Source: CAJBLF01 sp964495905 (lineage in GTDB: Bacteria > Patescibacteriota > Gracilibacteria > Absconditabacterales > Absconditicoccaceae). Taken from it: a DNA stretch of 49,560 nucleotides. Location of the stretch: positions 1 to 49,560 of the forward strand of contig CAZBWN010000025.1 in NCBI GenBank assembly GCA_964495905.1. The letters run 5' to 3'. Position numbers and translations under genes: made by a program. Positions 8,558-19,300 of this stretch are shown in pieces. Numbering within the stretch: the stretch's first letter is position 1; every line of letters starts with the position of its first letter. The notes beneath the pieces are model-generated. The model was not told where the DNA came from. It saw nothing but the letters and a program-made list of their open reading frames with translations, and made no database searches.

Positions 8558-11500
8558 ATGAAAAACACAAAAAAATCATTAAGAATGATAGCTCTATGAG
8601 TTCACAAAATGGTAATTGAAAACCATATTTTGAAACTTCTGTTTCTAAAATCCTGTTTGCTTACTTTGATAGCTTTGGGATTTTGAATTTCTTGGTATCT
8701 TGATATCTGAATATTCAGCTCTACATATGCAACAAACGATGTTCATGAAGTGAATATCTGTCATATACCCCAAGGTAATGCTGAAAATATGCAGACCATA
8801 ACTGTTGATGAAAATTCAGTGAACTATATCTCTCACCTTTCTCATGGCGATTATACTTGAGAATGTATAGTGCCCATACAGCCTATCTGTGGTAATAATA
8901 TCATTGAGCCTTCTGAAGCATGTGATGACGGATTGTCCAATGGACTCCCAGGATATTGTAATACTTCTTGTACTAGCACTACTCCTGTAGTGCCTATTTG
9001 TGGAAATGCAATAATAGAAACTTGAGAACAATGTGATCTGGGTACAGGAAATGGCCAAAATAAATGATGTTCAACGAGTTGTGTGATAGAAGCGATTCAA
9101 CCTGTATGTGGGAATGCAGCGGTAGAATGAAGCGAACAATGCGATGACGGAAATCTTGTCAGTGGAGATGGATGTACTTCGTCTTGTACCATAGAAAGTT
9201 CATGAGGATCATTTTGTGGAAATAGTATCTTAGAAACAGGTGAAATCTGTGATGATGGACTCCTAAATGGACTCCTATGATATTGCAACACTTCTTGTAC
9301 TAGCACTACTCCTGTAGTACCTGTTTGTGGAAATACAGTACTAGAAGTATGAGAACAATGTGATTTGGGTACAGGAAATGGTCAAAATAGATGATGTTCA
9401 ACAAGTTGTACAATAGAATCGATTCAACCTGTATGTGGTAACACTATCCTAGAAGCAGGTGAAGAATGCGATGATTGAAATCTTGTTGGTTGAGATTGAT
9501 GTACTTCGTCTTGTATTCTAGAACATGCATCAACACCTGTTTGTGGAAACGCAACACTAGAAATCTGAGAACAATGCGATGACGGAAATCTTGTTAGTTG
9601 AGATTGATGTACTTCGTCTTGTACCATAGAACATGCATCAGCACCTGTTTGTGGAAATACTATCCTAGAAACCTGAGAACAATGTGATGATGGAAATCTT
9701 ATTGATTGAGATTGATGTACTTTATCTTGTACTGTAGAAAATCCTTCAGAATCAATATGTGGGAATACTGTCCTAGAAGCAGGAGAAGAATGCGATGACG
9801 GAAACACGCTTAATGGTGATGCGTGTAGTAATCTCTGTATACTTGAAACTCCTGATTGAACTTTATTAGCGATTCCAAATGCTGGGCAAAGACCGTTTGA
9901 TACCACTTTCAGTGCTACCAAAACCTCTCGAGCGAAATATGTAAGTTTCGATTTGGGTGATGGTTCATCATTGATTGAAAATCCATCGTTTCCTACACCT
10001 CATACCTATACTACTTTGTGAACCTATACGGGAACATTGATCATCAAAAATAATTATCAATGAGCGATAGCTCCATGAGTCGCTCTTCCTCAAATCGAAT
10101 TGCACGAAACAATCACCGTCACAAGCAGACCTGTTGTCTGTGGTAACGGTAACCTAGAAGCGGGTGAAGAATGTGATGATGGAAATATACTTAACGGTGA
10201 TGCGTGTAACAATCTCTGTACGCTTGAAATACCTGATTGAGATTTGTTAGCAACTCCTAATGCTGGTCAGAGACCGTTTGATACTACCTTTATTGCGAGC
10301 AAGGATTCGCGAGCGAAATATGTGAGTCTGGACTTAGGTGATGGTTCACCTCTCGTCAGTACTCCCCTATTTCCTGAATCTTATACGTATACTACACCAG
10401 GATTATTTACAAGCAGAGTCACTATAAAAAATAATTATCAATGAGCGATAGCTTCTTGGGCTATACTTCCAGAGGTCACTTTCCAGACGAATGTTTTTTC
10501 TTCTGAAACCGCTTTATATTGCGGTGATGGTCACCTCAATGGTACTGAACAATGTGATGACAGAAATATCACTGAAAGAGATGGATGCAGCAGCACTTGT
10601 ATTCTAGAAACTCCCGAAGCTAAAATAATATCCACTCCTCCTTATGGAGAACAACCATTGACGGCGACATTCACTGCGACCAAAGATTCGCGAGCGAAAT
10701 ATATAAGCCTCAATTACGGTGATGGTACACCTATCAGCACTAATCCAATTTTCCCGATCAGCCATATCTATCCTAATTTGTGAGAATATATCATCACATT
10801 GATCGTAAAAAACAACTATACCTGACAGATAGCATATTGAACCACTTTACCGTCAATTCAGGTACATACTGAAGATACGATAGCTGTCACCCTGTGTGGA
10901 AACGAGATCAAAGAAAGATGAGAACAATGTGATTTGGGTTGAGGAAATGGGTTGAATCTTTGATGTACAAATCAATGTAAACGAGAAATTCCAGCTGCAA
11001 ACTGTACTGTTACCGCTGATCAGACAGTGGTGATCTTTGCACAGCCGGTGACGTTCACTATCACTGATGTCTATACATGATGGATGTCTCTGTATTCACT
11101 GGACTTCGGAGATCATAATATTTTGATGCCATGATCAGGTTTGGAAAATAATCAGATGATATATGTTCATAGTTATAATATCGGTAACAACACTTTCCGA
11201 AGTTATAGACCTACTATATATGTAAGAAATGATGTCGCCTACACAGCATGAGATCTTGTAGTAGGAAGCTGTGCTCAGAATATTGTCTCTATAGGACAAG
11301 ATTATTCATGGTTGCCTATGAGCTCTGTTGTCGTCAATACCTGACATAGTGCTATAAGCACTATTACGGGTGATGTCTCAGTAGCAGCAATGCTTTTCCC
11401 AAATTATATTTTCAACACTTCTCAAATCTTTGTTTTGGATGGATCTCAACCTCTGACAACAATATATAACCCTGGACAGATTCTTCTAAGTGATGGGACC

Positions 11501-12043
11501 GTATTAAATGTTGACGGATGAGTCGTGATAGGAGATACTATCGTCGATCCTCAATGGATCATCAAGGTAGGTGCTTTGGATCAATGAGGATTCACCTTTG
11601 ATGTGAGAGCATCAAGCGGTGCCGCATGGATGCAACAAAATACCTATATCTTATGACCCTCTGGTCGAGGCGGTGAAGTAAAACCTCCTGTACAAACCTT
11701 AAATACACTCCAATTTGGAGGGACAGATACTCCACTACTCTTTACGAAACCCGTCCAATTGATCATAGAATGATTTGTAGCAAACGAAGTGAATCCTCCA
11801 AAATATAAATCTGAAGGACAAACAGAGCGACATGATATCATCACGGTGTGTAATACTCCTTATGACGTTGAGCCAACCAATATCGTTCTTTTTGGTACAC
11901 CTCAAGAATGTTATCAGACCAATGATAAGAATACCATGATATGGACGTTTCACTCTACAGAATTTATGGTTCCTATACTATCAGATATACATCTTTTATG
12001 AAAAAAATTAATAAAAGATATCCAATCATCATTACATCTCTAG
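8558..12043 (+). CDS. Secreted Cys-rich DUF4215-repeat / PKD surface protein, 1161 aa
   Basis: Hydrophobic signal/anchor at about residues 26-52 after a basic start. Residues about 108-430 hold nine tandem Cys-rich repeats of the form C-G-N-x(4)-E-x-G-E-x-C-D-D-G-N-x(5)-G-C-x(3)-C, the DUF4215/'Myxococcus cysteine-rich repeat' family; three further copies begin near 10139, 10514 and 10891. Between them are PKD-like domains (AKYVSLDLGDGS...YTYTTPG...IKNNY) near 9850-10070, 10250-10450, 10630-10830 and 11010-11260. The last 260 residues are a beta-rich region I do not recognise. The repeats should form disulfide-bonded modules outside the cell. TGA codes Gly in dozens of positions, and repeat copies swap GGA and TGA at the same site. 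Preceded by the shared promoter; the 615-aa relative at 12099 follows after 55 bases, probably in the same operon. Confidence 0.88.
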
Positions 12044-12098
12044 TTTTATTTTGTGATAAACAATCACGGTGCTAAAATCAATCCATAAACACATAACC

Positions 12099-13946
12099 AT
12101 GGTATTGAAAAGCAAGAAGATCTGGACCAGCGCCACTCATCGTAATTTTCTTCTTACAGGATTGTGAGCATCGATATGAGTCAAAATAATATTTATGGTG
12201 TTGGGTGTAAGTATGCCATTATTTTCTCATGGTGCACGATGGTGGATTCCTGGATGTGGAGATAGTATAGTCACTATCATCCTTTCTGAGCAATGTGATG
12301 ATGGAAATATAAAAAATGATGATGGTTGCAGCAGTGCATGCATACTTGAAATGCCTCAAGCAACACTCGTCGCTACGCCAGATTTTTGAGTAGATATACT
12401 CAATACGGTGTTTACTGCGACTAAAGATTCACGAGCAAAATATGTAAGACTTGATTATGGGGATAGCGGTGCAATAGCATTAAATCCGATCTTTCCAAAT
12501 TCCCATACCTATACTACACTCTGAATATACACCTGAATATTAATCGTAAAAAATAATTATACTTGAGCGATAGCAACGGGAATGATCATCCCTCAAGTAA
12601 GCGTAAAAGAAACCGTGATAGTCAGTAATGTCCCTCCCATATGTGGCGATTTGATCTGTTATGGAACTGAAACATGCGGAAATTGCGCACAGGATTGTGG
12701 AAGCTGTTGAGGATGAGGTTGAGGAACCTGAAGTGGTGGTTGATGATGAGGCTGATGATGAGGTTGAGGTGGTGGTTGATGATGAGGTGGTTGAAGTTGA
12801 GGAGATACGTTATCAGGTTGAATATCTTCATGAAGCTGAGCGCCTTGACCCGTATGAGTCCCGTGATGAGGGTGTGTAGGGTCACAATGCGGACATGCAT
12901 CTTCTCCAGAATTTTTTGTGAATTATAGGATACTCCATGGATATAAAAATAATTACAAGGATTATAATCTCACCGAAAAATTAACCCGAAATCAATTATC
13001 AAAAATCATGGCAAGAACACTGACTGACGAAAAATTCAATCCTGCATTTGAATGAGAAAATCGAGGATATAAATATAGGAATGTATTGCGCGGATTGTGA
13101 ATCAATGAATATATTAATTTTAATGGAGAAAGTTCTGTGTCCTATGCTATGGTCAATACCATGATCATCAGAGGGCTGGAATATCGGAAATTATCCGATG
13201 CCCTAGCTAGTTTCAAATCCACTATGAAATGAGGAAATCAAATCATAACCAGATGAGAAGTCCTTACTCTCGTAACCAAAATTTTGTTGCCGTATCTAGG
13301 ATTTTCAGGTTCTCCCGACAACGGTATCACGGGTAGATTAAAGATATCTGAAACCAGAATCAGAGCACTCAATCTGACTGATGCACAAAAACGCAGTATC
13401 TTATGACCGCTCTTTGATACTACAACTCATGCGGTAGCTGCTGTCACTACTTCTACTAGAGCGATAAATCTCACAAAATTCACTACAGGGGAAATCATGG
13501 CATTGCAGCAAAAATTATTTGATCGTAATTTCTACTATGGAAAAATAGATGGAAAGATCACGTTAGACTTCCAAAAAGCTGTAAATCGTTATATGGGCAT
13601 CACTGCAACTCCGCTTATTGCAACTCCTCCAGCTCCTCTCATACCACCAGAAGTTCCTATCACTCAAACGGTTCCTGCACAACAGCTCCCTGCACCTACT
13701 GGATTCGTTTTTTATAGGTCATACAAAAAATGAGAACAGAGCAGTGAAATCAAAAAACTTCAAACGTTATTATACAATCAAGGTTTTTATGCTGGTGCTA
13801 TTGATGGTATATATTCCAATCAGACTATGGATGCAGTCTTTGCATTCCAAAAACAACAATGACTCTTGTCAGACAGTAGTCCAGCAGGCTTGAAATGATA
13901 TCTGGGTCCTGGAACTAGAGAAGCATTGAATACAATGACAAAATAA
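12099..13946 (+). CDS. DUF4215/PKD protein with poly-Gly hinge and C-terminal peptidoglycan-binding domains, 615 aa
   Basis: Signal/anchor at about residues 22-45. Residues 65-90 carry one DUF4215 half-repeat (SEQCDDGN...DDGCSSACILE), followed by a PKD-like domain at 90-170 (DSRAKYVRLDYGD...TYTTLG...VKNNYTG) and a Cys cluster, CGDLICYGTETCGNCAQDCGSC. Then comes an extraordinary hinge, residues 204-235, with 29 glycines in 32 codons, 16 of them TGA. Residues about 300-420 are an alpha-helical region that resembles diverged SLH-type sequence. The C-terminus has two PG_binding_1 domains: GEIMALQQKLFDRNFYYGKIDG (about 465-500) and IKKLQTLLYNQGFYAGAIDG...FQKQQGLL...YLGPGTREAL (about 548-612). It probably anchors itself to peptidoglycan while the N-terminal module faces outward (inference). 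Alternative start codons are not obvious. Confidence 0.87.
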
Positions 13947-13953
13947 CATGACA

Positions 13954-13976
13954 AAAAAAAGTCCTCTAAAATTTGC
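13954..13976 (+). repeat. Decayed copy of the surface-protein promoter box
   Basis: An A-run and AGTCCTCTAAAATTTG match the shared box, but the next bases are CACATC instead of ACA and no -10 follows at the right spacing. It sits directly after the stop of the preceding gene, 83 bases before an intact copy. Confidence 0.6.
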
Positions 13977-14035
13977 ACATCCTCCTCCAAAAATTTCTCT
14001 TATTTTTGGTTGAAGGATGGGTGATTTCAGTAGTT

Positions 14036-14083
14036 AAAAAAAGTCCTCCAAAATTTGACAAAAAACATATTTCTGAGTATACT
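14036..14083 (+). promoter_or_regulatory. Shared surface-protein promoter, copy 2
   Basis: AGTCCTCCAAAATTTGACA with TTGACA at 14055-14060, a 17-base spacer and TATACT at 14078-14083. It drives the region leading to the 45-aa signal-peptide gene at 14258. A 15-codon frame at 14095-14142 (MKDLTLHAP...) starts directly behind it and may be a leader or a gene remnant. Confidence 0.75.
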
Positions 14084-14156
14084 TAATTGTTACTATGAAA
14101 GATTTAACACTCCATGCCCCTTTGATACATAATATAGTCTAGGAAAACAAAAACTG

Positions 14157-14225
14157 AATTTAGAATTTAGAATTCAGAAATAAAAAAAAATTTAGAATTT
14201 AGATTTTAGAATTTAGAATTTTTAA
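14157..14225 (+). repeat. Short repeats of TTTAGAATT units
   Basis: At least six imperfect copies of a TTTAGAATT/TTAGATTTTAG unit in the untranslated stretch between the promoter and the small gene. A low-complexity run of unknown role; similar phrase-like repeats lie near 5738 and 36763. Confidence 0.6.
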
Positions 14226-14257
14226 AAAAACCTTTATTCATTTATCGAAAAAAAAAA

Positions 14258-14395
14258 ATGAAAAATCTGAAAATCGCTGGTGTAGTCACTACGCTTATCG
14301 TATTTGCTGTTGTTATCCTCAATCTATGACAATCTTTTGCAGCAACTACAGAAACAGCTCTTGCTCAAACTCCTGGAGTTTATATGTGTATTTAA
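14258..14395 (+). CDS. Small secreted or membrane peptide, 45 aa (possible remnant of a surface-protein gene)
   Basis: MKNLKIAGVVTTLIVFAVVILN is a clear signal peptide or single membrane span, followed by LGQSFAATTETALAQTPGVYMCI and TAA. One TGA codes Gly (NLGQSFA), and AxA at about residues 28-30 looks like a signal-peptidase site. The mature part would be only some 18 residues. It has an intact copy of the promoter used by the giant surface proteins and its own terminator. It could be a genuine small secreted peptide, or the 5' end of a former large gene cut short by a stop or deletion; a short untranslated stretch with several stops follows. Confidence 0.5.
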
Positions 14396-14496
14396 AATAA
14401 TAAAAAAAATAGAAATCTTATCCGTAATACTACGGTTAAAATTCCTAAACTATACTATCTATCAGAAACGGGGGCGTAATATTACGATAGACGACG

Positions 14497-14520
14497 AAAC
14501 TACCTTTGAGGTAGTTTTTT
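14497..14520 (+). terminator. Terminator of the 45-aa gene
   Basis: AAACTACC-TTTG-AGGTAGTTTTTT: a seven-pair stem, short loop and T-run. A small palindrome, CGTAATATTACG, precedes it at 14475-14486. Confidence 0.75.
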
Positions 14521-14631
14521 CGTAAATTTTTTTTTCTAAAAAAACGCTTCGCTGGACATACTTTTGGGTCTGTGGCATGCACCTGGGGGTGACAAAGTTT
14601 TATTGCTTTTTATTTTTTTTCTTGAATTTTA

Positions 14632-15282
14632 TTATTTTTTATATTTTTTTTTAGGGAAAATGAATATTTTAGCGTAATAGGCGAGAAGCAAGATTGTGAG
14701 AATCCAGAAAATATTTTTTTTGAGAAATGAATTTTCTTTGACTTTGATATCAATAAATTTCGCTTTGCGCATCAAGACTGAAAAGCTGAGTCCGCCTCAC
14801 ATCGCTACGCTCTTGGTATAAAAAACGAGACATCCATTAATTATTCATGTCGCTCATTTTGGTAATGTGAATATTGCATGCTGAACTATAGTATCATTTG
14901 CTGAGATTATAAATGAAGCAACGAATCCCGTGACGTAGTGTCAGAAATTCTTATCTTCTCATTGCTGCGTACAGGCTTTATTCTTTCGTTGATCGTTGGT
15001 GACCGTTCCATCGACAAATCATATAGTCGTTTCAATATCTTTGTCAGACATATTGGTTGCTTTGAGACAGATATCCTGATTTCACCCGGGTGCAAGCGTA
15101 TATATGATCTGCTTTTCTCCTAGCTTATCACAAAACCCTATTTCTATCTGAGAGAGATCGGCGTTGGCTTCACTAAGCTTACTAGCATCGAGTTGGGTAT
15201 CTATGTATTGTATCCCGCTTTCAGCAAGACAGATAGGACTTAGCAGCAACAAAAAAAACATCGCTACAAAAATTTCTTTCAT
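14632..15282 (-). CDS. Signal-peptide, single-span membrane protein, 216 aa (paralogue of the next gene)
   Basis: MKEIFVAMFFLLLLSPICLAES is a textbook signal peptide. The exported part contains TIGFVDGTVTNDQRKNKAC, ATGIINGCLVFYTKS and SFSVLMRKAKFIDIKV. A C-terminal membrane segment, NIFWILTILLLAYYAKIFIF, is followed by a basic tail, KKKYKK. Eight or so TGA codons are Gly; standard translation stops after 66 residues. It shares the order 'GFxDG-T-TNDQR-NKAC', 'G-GCxVxY', 'FSxLMRxAKFIDx' with the 277-aa protein beginning 22 bases upstream, so the two are tandem duplicates. The layout (signal, beta-sandwich-like ectodomain, C-terminal span, basic tail) resembles DUF916-type envelope anchoring proteins of Firmicutes, but I cannot claim homology. 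Both lie downstream of the 2982-aa gene and may help export or anchor it (inference). Confidence 0.7.
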
Positions 15283-15303
15283 TTATCTATAGAAAAAATA
15301 AAA

Positions 15304-16137
15304 TTATTTCTTTTTTGGATGATGATGTACTGGATGTTTATGTGCTTCAGGGTGATGTATTGCTGCTCTTTTTCCTTTTTTTCTTCTGATGCTTCTGATA
15401 AAAAATATGATGATCCCTGCGAAGAGAAATATCGTTATAATACCGCCATAATTAATATTATTTGAGATCAAAAAAATTTCTTCTCTATCTCCAATAGCAG
15501 TTTTTTGATTATCAGATCCAAATAAAATATCTGTGATATTAAGCTTATTTTTTAAATTCTCTGGTAGGATATTCTCAATTTTTTGTGTGATGAGCAATAG
15601 ATTTGATCAGAGAGTCTCCTTTTCTTCTGCAAGTTTTGGATCGCCTACAATCACGTCGATGAATTTCGCTCTGCGCATAAGGATAGAAAAACTCGTATCA
15701 GCTATCTGAACACCCGTTTCTTCTTGTACTATGGAATATACTATACATCCATGATAGAGTCCATCCCTACCTATGGGATAGAGAAGCTTGGCTTCTTTTT
15801 GTATGGTTTCTCCTGGTTGTAAGCTAACGAATTGATCATAGCTTGTCACATATCTTCAGAAATTCTCTACATCTGCATCACTGAGACACGCTTTATTTTG
15901 TCGTTGATCGTTGGTGAATGTTCCGTCTATAAATCAGATCTTCACTTTGACAGGAGCGCCACTTGTGCTATTGGAAAGCGTATAACAGATACTAGTTTCC
16001 ACTCCTGGAATGATCTGGTATTGCACAGTGCTATTTGTGGTATCACAATAATTGAGAGTTATATTTCATAGATCATCTGCATGTATTCTTCAGAAAAACA
16101 TCAATGCAACGAAAATCATTCATAGAAATTTTTTCAT
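15304..16137 (-). CDS. Signal-peptide, single-span membrane protein with His-rich cytoplasmic tail, 277 aa
   Basis: Starts MKKFLGMIFVALMFFGRIHADD (signal peptide). The ectodomain has ITLNYCDTTNS...IIPGVETSICYTLSNSTSG, KVKIGFIDGTFTNDQRQNKAC, VSLQPGETIQ and FSILMRRAKFIDVIVGDP. A membrane segment follows (GGIITIFLFAGIIIFFIRSI, about residues 230-250), and then a basic, His-rich end, RRKKGKRAAIHHPEAHKH...HHHPKKK. The His tail could bind metal ions (inference). Conserved cysteines in the ectodomain (Cys near 34, 53 and 83) may form disulfides. Several TGA codons are Gly, including the one in NFGRYVTSY. It is the longer paralogue of the gene at 14632, whose corresponding segment between FIDV and the membrane span is shortened. 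Both follow the 2982-aa surface protein on the minus strand, 166 bases after its stop. Confidence 0.7.
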
Positions 16138-16224
16138 AGAATATACGAAAAAATAAAGGACATTCGCTTTTTTTATAGGCAATCAATAGTTATATTCAAC
16201 CGAAAAATACCTCTTATTTTTTAA

Positions 16225-16298
16225 AACAAACCCACCCTTCACCCTCCCTTAACAAGGAGGGACGCTCCCCCTGTTAAGGGGGATTGAGGGGGTTTGTT
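16225..16298. repeat. Large intergenic palindromic element
   Basis: The outer arms AACAAACCC and GGGTTTGTT enclose two hairpins: CCCTCCTT-type arms around TTAA and CCCCCTGTTAAGGGGG. It sits between the 2982-aa gene stop and the 277-aa gene on the minus strand. It is similar in kind to elements at 26916 and 35516, and in wording to the repeat that entered the coding region near 29870. Confidence 0.7.
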
Positions 16299-16303
16299 AT
16301 TTT

Positions 16304-19300
16304 CTAATATAGTGTATATGTAATAACTCCGGAATAATCACCTATATTCTGAAATGCCGGGATATCTATCTTCCAAATAGTCTGGAGTCCATACGTTCAG
16401 ATCATCCCGCCATTTGCTGCAATATCCCTAGAGATAAACGTCAGTGGTGAAGCCGTAAAATATTGGTAGGTATCTGTGATTGCTGAGTATACTCTTGGAT
16501 TTTCCGTTCATGATAATGTCACAATACCTGTCAGCGCTTTGACTGCGATATCTGTATATGGTATGCTGCCACCGCTCGGATTGTTCATATCGCTGATTGA
16601 GATAGTCGTATAATATCCGGTATCGATACCTTGTCTATCAACTACTTTGAAATAATCAGTAGATCAGCTAAATGTTTTTTCTATAGTCTGTATGGTAGTA
16701 CTTGCATCTCGATTACCAAAATCAAAACTTGTAGGGCCATTGATAGTAGCAGGAAGATCCATCGTAGTGATTGTAAAATCACCGGTAGTATCTCCTATCG
16801 TCAACGTAGAGGTGTATGTAATCAATGGATCCGAACTGGAGGTCATCGTGATATAGAATTCATCATTTTCAACTCATGTAGTCGTCAACCCGCTCAATGC
16901 AACTCCATTTTTATAGAGTATACCTGTAGTGATGCTTACTGCCACCGTACCTGTACCACGTCATCATATAAGCTCAGTATTTGATAGATATTCGCTATCT
17001 AATGCTATTCATGTAAATGCTCATAAATTAGGTTTGATCCGCCATACATATACTCGAGTTTCTCAAGTATTGCCTGCAAGATCAATAAATTGGAATGAAA
17101 GACTTTCATTATTTTCCAACGTAATTGTGTCTAATCAATCATTGTTAAGAATGACAATATCTTCTGATGTTCATGTCAAAGTGGCATCAACAAATCCCGT
17201 TGTTGCGATTCCTACTGGAGGCGAATATTCTATGGATGCGTTAGGTTTTGTTTTGTCTATTGTAAATATGGCTCAGGTTCTATCTCCATCTGTTTCATAT
17301 ACGGTGAATCTATACATTCATTCTCCTGTGATGAGTGCTCAACTTTGATAATTGCCGTTGTAATATCCATTCCCATTGAGTCCGCTCAATACCGCTCATG
17401 AAAGCGAATCATCCGGATCAAGATGCACTAACCGATAGTCTATCGATACATCATGATTGTAATATCCTCCCGTCACTATTCATGAAAAATGAAGGATAGA
17501 AGTATGTACACGGAATGTGGCGCCAGTGCTATTACCTGCAAGATCATATACGGTGAAGATAAATCTTCCTTCTTCGTCAATCACTGCTCAACTACTGTAA
17601 TTACCACTATAATAGCTATTATTTGTTCATGATACTACCGCTCATGACAGATTCAGATCACTGAAATATATCGCTGGATATGCATCATAATTTCATCAAG
17701 AAATTATTCCTGTAAACGTGGGCGAAATGGTATCTATCGTAAAGTTTATTGATGCACTATTTCCTATAATATCATATACTGTAAGAAGATATATCCCATC
17801 TCAAGTGATGCTTGATCAGTTTTGGAAATCACCGCTATAATATCCATTATCCCATCATGACACTATTGCTCATGAGAGATCAGCCTCACTAAATGCAAGA
17901 GTGACTCCGGTATAATATCCTCCGTTCACTGCTCATGATATCGTAGGCGGGAAAGGATCTATCGTAAATATCGCTCAGGTGTTATCACCATCCGCTTCGT
18001 ACATAGTGAATGAGAAGATTCATGGTTCATTGAATATCCGTGTCTTTTCTGTCCATCCACTAGAAAAATCACCGCTGTAATATCCGTTGTTGAGTCCGCT
18101 GATAATCACTCCTGACATCCAATCCACTAATAGATCTCCTGTAAACGTATAGATAATCGTCACTCCGCTATAGATACCTCCGCTTGTGATTCCAGAAAAT
18201 CCAAGAAATGAACTCTCCACTTCAAAAACAGCTCATGTACTATTTCCTGCAAGATCATATATCGTAAGTATATAATCTCCATCTTGTGAAATTGTTCATG
18301 TTTGGAAACTTCCACTATAATACGTATTTCCATTGAGACCACTCAAAATCGCTCACGAAAGATTTTCATCACTAAAATCAACAAGTACAGACATCAAATA
18401 TACTCATCAATCCACTACTCATGTTAATGTAGGCGGAGTCTTATCTATCCAATCAACAGTACCTGTTGTAGCTCATGTATGACCAAACGCATCAACAAGT
18501 TCAAAGACAAATGATGTATTACCCGTAAATATATGAGTAAACAATCAACTATTATTTGTCACTGTTATCCCTGTCAGATTAAATCACGTCAAGGTAGCGA
18601 TAACATCTCCACTTGTCCGTGATCATGATCATGGACTATAATCAACCGTTGCTGTTGGAAGCATAAGATGGATATGAAAACTTGCTCATGTACTATTTCC
18701 TGCTATATCAGTCACCGTAAATATATAGTTATAATGTCCAGAAGCGATAAATGGGGTTCCGCTTATATATGCTCATGTATATAATATCACACCTGTTAAA
18801 CTCTTGGTTGTTATGACTGCAGTCGCTCAAGTGTTGTTATCTGAATAATTTATGATGACTGAATTTACATATGCACCACCCGTTACAACTCATGAAAAAG
18901 TAGGCGGAGTCTTATCTATCGTAAATAATGCCACTCAAGTATTATCTGGATCATGTTCATACATCCAGAAGGTAAACATTCATTCTCCTGTCACCGTTAC
19001 TTGTTTCTCTGTATATCCGCTAGAAAGATCTGCTCGATAATATGGATTATTTAATCAGCTTACTATCACTCCTGACATCCAGCATGTTTCATGACCCGTA
19101 AAGGTATACGTTATCGTCACATCTCCGCTATATATTCATCCTTCGCTAACTCCGGAGAATCCCTGTATAGACGTATGAAAACGGAATGTGGCGCCAGTGC
19201 TATTACCTGCAAGATCATATACAGTTAACATAAATTTTCCATCAGGTGCCAAGAATGGAGTGTTGTTATGAAAATCTCCACTATAATAACTGTTTCCTAT

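Noticed and set aside
12661..12879. Acidic V/D/E-rich open frame that looks like a real low-complexity protein
   Set aside because: It is an out-of-frame reading of the GGT/TGA poly-Gly hinge of the 615-aa gene; the correct frame continues through to peptidoglycan-binding domains.
14304..14525. 73-codon frame overlapping the 45-aa signal-peptide gene
   Set aside because: It starts inside the small gene in another frame and runs across its stop and terminator hairpin.
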